A stretch of 18,788 nucleotides of DNA, taken from contig JAEWLQ010000111.1 of assembly GCA_023457495.1 (NCBI GenBank), forward strand, positions 1 through 18,788. The letters run 5' to 3'. This stretch comes from Pseudomonadota bacterium. Its GTDB lineage: Bacteria; Pseudomonadota; Gammaproteobacteria; Steroidobacterales; Steroidobacteraceae. The position numbers and the translations under genes are program-made. Shown in pieces: positions 14,855 through 18,788 of the stretch. The first letter of the stretch is position 1. Each line of letters starts with the position of its first letter. The notes under the pieces are model-generated. The model was not told where the DNA came from and did not search any database. It saw only the letters and a program-made list of their open reading frames with translations.

Positions 14855-14878
14855 TCTTGTGCTCCGCTGAATATTTAT

Positions 14879-15988
14879 CTAGTTGACCAGGACCTTGCCG
14901 TGGCGCACGAACGGCGCCTTCACGACACGGGCCTTGAGTAGTTTGCCGCGCACGTCGACCTGGACGGTGGCGCCGACATCGCGCGGCACACGCGCCAGCG
15001 CGATCGATTTCTCCATCGTCGGGGAGAAGGTGCCGCTGGTGATTTCACCTTCGGATCCGGCCTGCCCGTCGACGATGACCTTCTGGTGTCCGCGCAACAC
15101 GCCGCGATCCTCGAGCACGAGGGCGACGAGCTTGCGTCCGAGGCCCGCGGCCTTGAGTGCCTCGAGCGCCTTGCGGCCGATGAAGTCGCGCGCGGGGTTG
15201 TCGAAGGACACGGTCCAGGCGAGCCCGGACTCGAGCGGGTTCTGGCTCTCGTCCATGTCGTTGCCGTAGAGGTTCATCGCCGCTTCGAGGCGCAGCGTGT
15301 CGCGGGCGCCGAGGCCAGCGGACTTCACGCCGCGGGCGTTGAGCTCTTTCCACACGCGCTCGGCCTGCGCGGCGGGCAGCATGATCTCGAAGCCGTCTTC
15401 GCCGGTGTAACCGGTGCGGGCAACGAACCACTCGCTGCCGTCCTGCATGGCGAAGGCCCGGCCGGTGAATGCTTCGAGCGCGAGCGCGGCCGCGCGATGT
15501 TCCGCCGGAAGTAGTTCGGCGGCCTTCGCGCGCGCGTTCGGCCCCTGCACGGCCACCATCGCGAGATCGGTTCGCTCGGTGAGCTCGACGCCGAACGGCG
15601 CGGCGACCTGGCGCATCCACGCGAGATCCTTGTCGCGCGTGCCGGCGTTCACGACGATGCGGAAGAATGACTCGGTCTGGAAATAGACGATCAGGTCGTC
15701 GAGCACGCCGCCCTGCTCGTTGAGCATGCAGCTGTAGAGCGCCTTGCCGGGGGTGGTGAGCTTGGCGACGTCGTTGGCCAGCAGGCGCGAGAGGAAGTCG
15801 CGGACCCGCGCGCCGCGCGCGTCGATCACGCACATGTGCGAGACGTCGAACACGCCCGCGTCGCGCCGCACCGCGTGGTGCTCCTCGATCTGCGAGCCGT
15901 AGTTGACCGGCATGTCCCAGCCGCCGAAGTCGACCATGCGGGCGCCGAGCGCGACGTGCAGGTCATATAAAGGTGTGCGTCTGCCCAA
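14879..15988 (-). CDS. gcvT: Aminomethyltransferase, glycine cleavage T protein
   Basis: The 369-residue enzyme transfers the methylene carbon from lipoyl-bound aminomethyl to tetrahydrofolate, releasing ammonia. Conserved are TPLYDLHVALGARMVDFGGWDMP (5-27), HMCVIDARG, the catalytic Asp97 in GGVLDDLIVY and, near the C-terminus, ITSGTFSPTMEKSIALARVP. The start is a TTG at 15988, chosen because GAGGAG lies about 7 bases before it and similarity begins at once; no ATG fits. It is the first gene of the gcvT-H-PA-PB operon. Its leader contains a tandem glycine riboswitch and an intrinsic terminator, so expression responds to glycine. Confidence 0.96.
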   Translation of the reverse strand: MGRRTPLYDLHVALGARMVDFGGWDMPVNYGSQIEEHHAVRRDAGVFDVSHMCVIDARGARVRDFLSRLLANDVAKLTTPGKALYSCMLNEQGGVLDDLIVYFQTESFFRIVVNAGTRDKDLAWMRQVAAPFGVELTERTDLAMVAVQGPNARAKAAELLPAEHRAAALALEAFTGRAFAMQDGSEWFVARTGYTGEDGFEIMLPAAQAERVWKELNARGVKSAGLGARDTLRLEAAMNLYGNDMDESQNPLESGLAWTVSFDNPARDFIGRKALEALKAAGLGRKLVALVLEDRGVLRGHQKVIVDGQAGSEGEITSGTFSPTMEKSIALARVPRDVGATVQVDVRGKLLKARVVKAPFVRHGKVLVN

Positions 15989-16022
15989 GAATCTCTCCTC
16001 GGAAGCACCGCCTGGCGTCCAG

Positions 16023-16064
16023 AAATAAAAAAGGCGGCAGGGGAAGATGCCTCCCCCTGCCGCC
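16023..16064 (-). terminator. Riboswitch-controlled intrinsic terminator ahead of gcvT
   Basis: On the minus strand GGCGGCAGGGG pairs with CCCCTGCCGCC (16054-16064 with 16033-16043, ten-base loop) and is followed by six U, A and three U (16023-16032). It starts directly at the 3' end of the second glycine aptamer and lies about 35 bases before the gcvT start. Terminator formation would stop the gcv operon transcript; the riboswitch is expected to decide between stop and readthrough. Confidence 0.9.
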
Positions 16065-16065
16065 C

Positions 16066-16268
16066 CTCTGTCCTTTGGACCTGAGAGATCGGGCTCCGGC
16101 TGGTCGAAACCGCCGCGAACCGCACCCCTTCGGTGGATGACAGCGGCCGAAGCCCTGCCATCGCTCTCCAGAGCTCGCCGTCAGACCCTGCCGTTCTTTT
16201 GCCTGAGCGTTTCCGGGCGGAAACTTGCGCCTTCGGCGCCCCGTGAGGGGTCTCTCGGACAGAGTCTG
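16066..16268 (-). promoter_or_regulatory. Tandem glycine riboswitch
   Basis: Two glycine aptamers lie in series on the minus strand. Aptamer 1 (16268-16182) has GCGCCGAAGGCGCAAG and CGCTCAGGCAAAAGAACGG, closed by a CAGAC/GTCTG P1 stem. Aptamer 2 (16173-16066) has CTCTGGAGAGCG, CCACCGAAGGGGTGCGG and TCTCTCAGGTCCAAAGGACA, closed by CTCTG/CAGAG. A linker of 8 bases separates them. In the known class, glycine binding turns on glycine-cleavage genes; here the next four genes are gcvT, gcvH, gcvPA and gcvPB, and a terminator follows at once, so control by transcription termination is very likely. Confidence 0.95.
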
Positions 16269-16289
16269 GTCAATTGGCGAACGGGTGGC

Positions 16290-16295
16290 ATCATA
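16290..16295 (-). promoter_or_regulatory. Candidate extended -10 box of the gcv operon
   Basis: On the minus strand TGCTATGAT is an extended -10 element (TGnTATGAT). Transcription would begin about 7 bases further, near 16283, giving a leader that just includes the whole riboswitch (from 16268). A good -35 box is not seen at the usual distance. The promoter would lie back to back with that of the plus-strand gene starting at 16331. Confidence 0.5.
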
Positions 16296-16330
16296 GCAGC
16301 CCCTTCCCGGCCGGCCCAGCGAGAATTCGG

Positions 16331-16807
16331 ATGTCCACTCGCCGCAACGCGTTAGCGACGGTTCTTTTTGCAGTCGTCTCAATGGCGTCTGCGCCTTTGT
16401 TCGCAAACGACACATCCACCGGAGACACGCGCGCGGCGGCGTTGCGCGCGGCCGAACTGGAACGATTCGAAGCGAACGTGAACGCGGACCCGAAGACGCT
16501 CGACCGGCTGCTCGACGACGCACTCGAGTACACGCATTCGAACGGCGTGTTCGACACCAAGAATTCGTTCATCGAGTCCCTTACGAGCGGCAAGCTCGAT
16601 TACCTCGCGATGAAGGCCGACATCCAGAGCCTTCGCATCAAGGGCGACGTCGGCATCATCCGCGGCCACGCGAAGGTCACCGTTTCGGACAAGGGTCAGC
16701 CGCTCGATCTCGAACTGGCTTACCTGGACGTCTGGCTGTGGAAGGACGGGCGCTGGCAGATGACCGCGTGGCAGTCGGCGCGTCTGCCGGGTCCGGCCGC
16801 GCCATGA
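16331..16807 (+). CDS. Secreted NTF2-like (DUF4440/SnoaL-type) protein
   Basis: A 158-residue protein with a signal peptide (1-25, cleavage after LFA) and an NTF2-like fold. The typical DUF4440 pattern is visible: LDRLLDDALEYTHSNGVFDTKNSFIESLTSGKLDY (57-91), IIRGHAKVTV and LAYLDVWLWKDGRWQMTAWQSARL (129-152). Such proteins may be ketosteroid-isomerase-like enzymes or only ligand-binding; no function can be named. The ATG at 16331 is chosen because the signal peptide begins there. Its end overlaps the ispG start as ATGA (16804-16807), so it is probably co-transcribed and co-translated with ispG and phhB, an odd pairing for an exported protein. Confidence 0.87.
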   Translation: MSTRRNALATVLFAVVSMASAPLFANDTSTGDTRAAALRAAELERFEANVNADPKTLDRLLDDALEYTHSNGVFDTKNSFIESLTSGKLDYLAMKADIQSLRIKGDVGIIRGHAKVTVSDKGQPLDLELAYLDVWLWKDGRWQMTAWQSARLPGPAAP

Positions 16808-18051
16808 GTCATCCGCGCCGGCAGACCCTGACGGTGCGCGTCGGACGCGTCGCGGTCGGCAGCTCCGCACCGATCGTCGTGCAGTCGATGACCAATACCG
16901 ACACCGCCGACATCGAAGGCACGGTGCAGCAGATCAAGGCACTGGCGCGCGCCGGCTCGGAGCTCGTGCGCATCACCGTGAACGAGGCCGCGGCGGCGGC
17001 CGCCGTCGCGCCGATCCGCGACCGACTCGCGCAGCTCGGCGTCGGCGTGCCGATCATCGGCGACTTCCATTTCAACGGGCACAAACTACTGCGCGAGCAT
17101 CCCGAATGCGCCGAGGCGCTCGCCAAGTACCGCATCAACCCGGGCAATGTCGGACGCGGGAGCAAGCGCGATCCGCAGTTCGCGGAGATGATCGAGCTCG
17201 CTTGCCGCTACGGGAAGCCCGTGCGCATCGGCGTCAACTGGGGCTCGCTCGACCAGGAACTGCTCACGCGCATGATGGACGAGAACAATGCGCGTCCGGA
17301 GCCGCTTTCCGCGCAGGAGATCATGCGCGAGGCGGTGGTCGCGTCGGCGCTCGAAAGCGCATCGAAGGCGGTCGAGCTGGGCCTGCCGCGCGATCGCATC
17401 ATCCTCTCCGCCAAGGTATCCGGCGTTCAGGATCTCATCGCTATCTACCGCCGGCTCGCCGCGCGCTGTGACTATCCACTGCATCTCGGCCTCACCGAGG
17501 CCGGCATGGGCAGCAAGGGCATCGTCGCCTCGACCGCCGGCATGTCCGTGCTGCTGCAGGAAGGCATCGGCGACACGATCCGGGTGTCGCTCACGCCCGA
17601 ACCCGGCGGCGATCGCACGAACGAGGTGATCGTCGCGCAGGAGATCCTGCAGACCATGGGCCTGCGTTCGTTCATCCCGATGGTGGTGGCCTGCCCCGGC
17701 TGCGGCCGGACGACGAGCACGTATTTCCAGGAACTCGCGCAGTCGATCCAGTCCCACATCCGGCACCGCATGCCGGAATGGCGCAAGTCCTACGAAGGCG
17801 TGGAAGACATGACGGTTGCGGTCATGGGCTGCGTGGTGAATGGTCCGGGCGAGAGCAAACACGCGAACATCGGCATCTCGCTACCCGGCACGGGCGAGCG
17901 GCCGGTGGCGCCCGTGTATATCGACGGCGAGAAAGGCCCGACGCTCAAGGGCGAGCGCATCGCCGAGGAATTCCAGGAGCTCGTGGAGCAGTACGTCGCG
18001 CGGCGATATGCGCGCAAGGACGACGTCGCCACCACCGCGGAGGTCGTATGA
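16804..18051 (+). CDS. ispG: 4-hydroxy-3-methylbut-2-enyl diphosphate synthase
   Basis: The 415-residue IspG (GcpE) catalyses the sixth step of the MEP isoprenoid pathway: reductive ring opening of MEcPP to HMBPP with a 4Fe-4S cluster. Cluster ligands are Cys297 and Cys300 in ACPGCGRT and Cys343 in MGCVVNGPGE, with the following Glu350 also conserved. The TIM-barrel part has QSMTNTDT (27-34), GDFHFNGH (86-93) and YRINPGNVG (109-117). It is the short bacterial form without the insertion domain. The start is set by the ATGA overlap with the NTF2-like gene; the end overlaps phhB in the same way (18048-18051). Confidence 0.97.
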   Translation: MSHPRRQTLTVRVGRVAVGSSAPIVVQSMTNTDTADIEGTVQQIKALARAGSELVRITVNEAAAAAAVAPIRDRLAQLGVGVPIIGDFHFNGHKLLREHPECAEALAKYRINPGNVGRGSKRDPQFAEMIELACRYGKPVRIGVNWGSLDQELLTRMMDENNARPEPLSAQEIMREAVVASALESASKAVELGLPRDRIILSAKVSGVQDLIAIYRRLAARCDYPLHLGLTEAGMGSKGIVASTAGMSVLLQEGIGDTIRVSLTPEPGGDRTNEVIVAQEILQTMGLRSFIPMVVACPGCGRTTSTYFQELAQSIQSHIRHRMPEWRKSYEGVEDMTVAVMGCVVNGPGESKHANIGISLPGTGERPVAPVYIDGEKGPTLKGERIAEEFQELVEQYVARRYARKDDVATTAEVV

Positions 18052-18410
18052 CGAGCATCGGCAGCAACGACGACACCCTGATCAACAAGAAGTGCGTGCC
18101 CTGCCACGGCGGCGTGAGCGCGCTGACCCCCGAGGAGGCGAAGCGCATGCTGAGCCGGCTCGTGAGCAGCGATAAGGACGGCTGGAAAATCGTCGAAGAC
18201 GGGAAAGCGATCAAGCGCGAGTTCAAGTTCCCGGATTTCTATCGCGCGATGAGCTTCGTGAATGCAGTAGCGCACATCGCGAACGTCGAGGATCACCATC
18301 CCGACATCGAATGCGGCTGGGGCTACGCGCGCATCCGCTACCAGACCCACGCCATCGGCGGCCTGCACGAAAACGATTTCATCTGCGCCGCCAAAATCGA
18401 TGCGCTTTAA
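18048..18410 (+). CDS. phhB: Pterin-4a-carbinolamine dehydratase
   Basis: The 120-residue protein has the PCD/DCoH signature: VEDHHPDIECGWGYARIRYQ, then TH and GLHENDFICAAKID (about residues 80-118). The two adjacent His residues and the later His are the catalytic set. The enzyme dehydrates 4a-hydroxytetrahydropterin, recycling the cofactor of phenylalanine hydroxylase; no phhA is in this window, so another role is possible. The N-terminus carries KKCVPCHGG, a CxxC type start seen in many bacterial members. It overlaps ispG by ATGA. Its TAA stop codon is the beginning of the 37-bp repeat at 18408-18444. Confidence 0.93.
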   Translation: MTSIGSNDDTLINKKCVPCHGGVSALTPEEAKRMLSRLVSSDKDGWKIVEDGKAIKREFKFPDFYRAMSFVNAVAHIANVEDHHPDIECGWGYARIRYQTHAIGGLHENDFICAAKIDAL

Positions 18411-18444
18411 TGGGGACATTCCCCATTTCCTAGCAAACGGGGAC
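18408..18444 (+). repeat. 37-bp REP-like palindromic repeat, copy 2
   Basis: Reverse complement of 1179-1215 with 36 of 37 bases identical. It begins with the phhB stop codon (TAATGGGG) and contains the AATGGGGA-CAT-TCCCCATT hairpin (18409-18427) and the TTTCCTAGCAAACGGGGAC tail. The GGGGAC palindromes resemble repeats mobilised by REP-associated tyrosine transposases, but no such gene is in the window. Confidence 0.8.
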
Positions 18445-18455
18445 AGACCTCATGG

Positions 18456-18753
18456 GGCTCGATGAGTCCCGGCGATGTTGGGTCAGCGTAGACGGCATGG
18501 CCGGCGCCCATGCGATGGGGTGTCGCTCCCGCGGCGCACTCCAGTTGTTGGGTGCGCAAGGTTCTTAGTCCGCCGGCCGTGGGGGCGGGTTATCTGTCTC
18601 TGCCATTCTGGAGGGGCGCCTAACGCGGGCTGAGGGAGTCGTTTGCCGGCTCGGTGCCTTGCGCGGACGCCGGATGCGCCGCGTACGCGAAGCCCCATCG
18701 CATGTGCACCGTCCATGCCGTGCAAGGTTCGCGGCGCCGGGACTCATCGAGCC
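18456..18753. repeat. 298-bp imperfect palindrome, possible MITE or structured RNA
   Basis: The ends are perfect 19-bp inverted repeats (18456-18474 GGCTCGATGAGTCCCGGCG, and 18735-18753). Inside, 18493-18520 pairs with 18693-18720 at 25 of 28 positions, 18521-18538 with 18675-18692 at 13 of 18, and GCGCAAGGT (18554-18562) with 18656-18664 at 8 of 9. The central 90 bases are unpaired or form small stems. No protein-coding character is convincing on either strand. It could be a miniature inverted-repeat element, with pairing running well beyond the ends, or a long hairpin RNA. No target-site duplication is visible. Confidence 0.7.
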
Positions 18754-18788
18754 TGCGCACGAGGACGCAGAGTCCGCGTCCGGCAGGT
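18751..18788. repeat. Nested hairpin at the right edge
   Basis: GCCTGC (18751-18756) pairs with GCAGGT (18783-18788), and GGACGC (18763-18768) with GCGTCC (18776-18781). The outer stem overlaps the last bases of the long palindrome, so the structured region continues to, and perhaps past, the window end. Confidence 0.4.

Noticed and set aside
18600..18640. Integron attC site (GCGTTAGGC core on the minus strand)
   Set aside because: The matching RYYYAAC partner at a suitable distance is missing, and there are no cassette genes or integrase.
18483..18725. 80-codon minus-strand frame within the long palindrome
   Set aside because: Its sequence is dictated by the inverted repeat; Arg/Pro/His-rich, no ribosome binding site.
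18745..18756. 12-base match TCATCGAGCCTG shared by both window ends (21-32 and 18745-18756), suggesting attachment sites
   Set aside because: A 12-base match is expected by chance many times in a window of this size; no integrase is present.
18408..18788. CRISPR array or omega-RNA (IscB/HEARO) locus
   Set aside because: No regularly spaced repeats, and no IscB/TnpB-like gene inside the window; the sequence beyond the edge is unknown.

Overview
This is a GC-rich bacterial chromosome segment of mostly conserved housekeeping genes. SlyX, an ECF sigma factor, PhhB, IspG and a glycine-riboswitch-controlled gcv operon point to a proteobacterium, most likely a gammaproteobacterium. The glycine decarboxylase is split (GcvPA + GcvPB), as in some gammaproteobacterial lineages, but the genus cannot be fixed from the sequence alone. 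There is no sign of a prophage, CRISPR array, tRNA, rRNA or intact transposase gene. The accessory content is short palindromic repeats and one long imperfect palindrome at the right edge.

Left part (1-3370, all minus strand): a flotillin/NfeD-like membrane pair ends in a strong intrinsic terminator. It is followed by an ECF sigma factor gene whose end overlaps the start of a small four-helix membrane protein gene. Middle-left (3371-4969): a 555-bp gene-poor gap, then a plus-strand secreted RcnB-like protein with a long Arg/Asn/Gly/His-rich region, a terminator-like hairpin, and slyX.

Centre (4963-11501, minus strand): dgkA, a large periplasmic HtrA-like protein with two protease domains (the second has lost its catalytic triad), a two-domain Sua5-type threonylcarbamoyl-AMP synthase, a small secreted protein of unknown function translationally coupled to a secreted alpha/beta hydrolase, and a stand-alone ABC-type ATPase that converges on slyX.

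Right part: gcvT-gcvH-gcvPA-gcvPB (11576-15988, minus) form the glycine cleavage operon. Ahead of it lie a tandem glycine riboswitch and an intrinsic terminator. Divergently, a secreted NTF2-like protein gene, ispG (isoprenoid MEP pathway) and phhB (pterin carbinolamine dehydratase) are joined by ATGA overlaps. Right after the phhB stop lies a 37-bp repeat that also occurs, in the same gene-relative orientation, right after the flotillin stop 17 kb away. It is followed by a roughly 300-bp imperfect palindrome of unknown nature.

No clearly new multi-gene system is visible. The best leads are the stop-codon-associated repeat, the 298-bp palindrome, the sigma factor with its unusual membrane partner, and the secreted proteins of unknown function.
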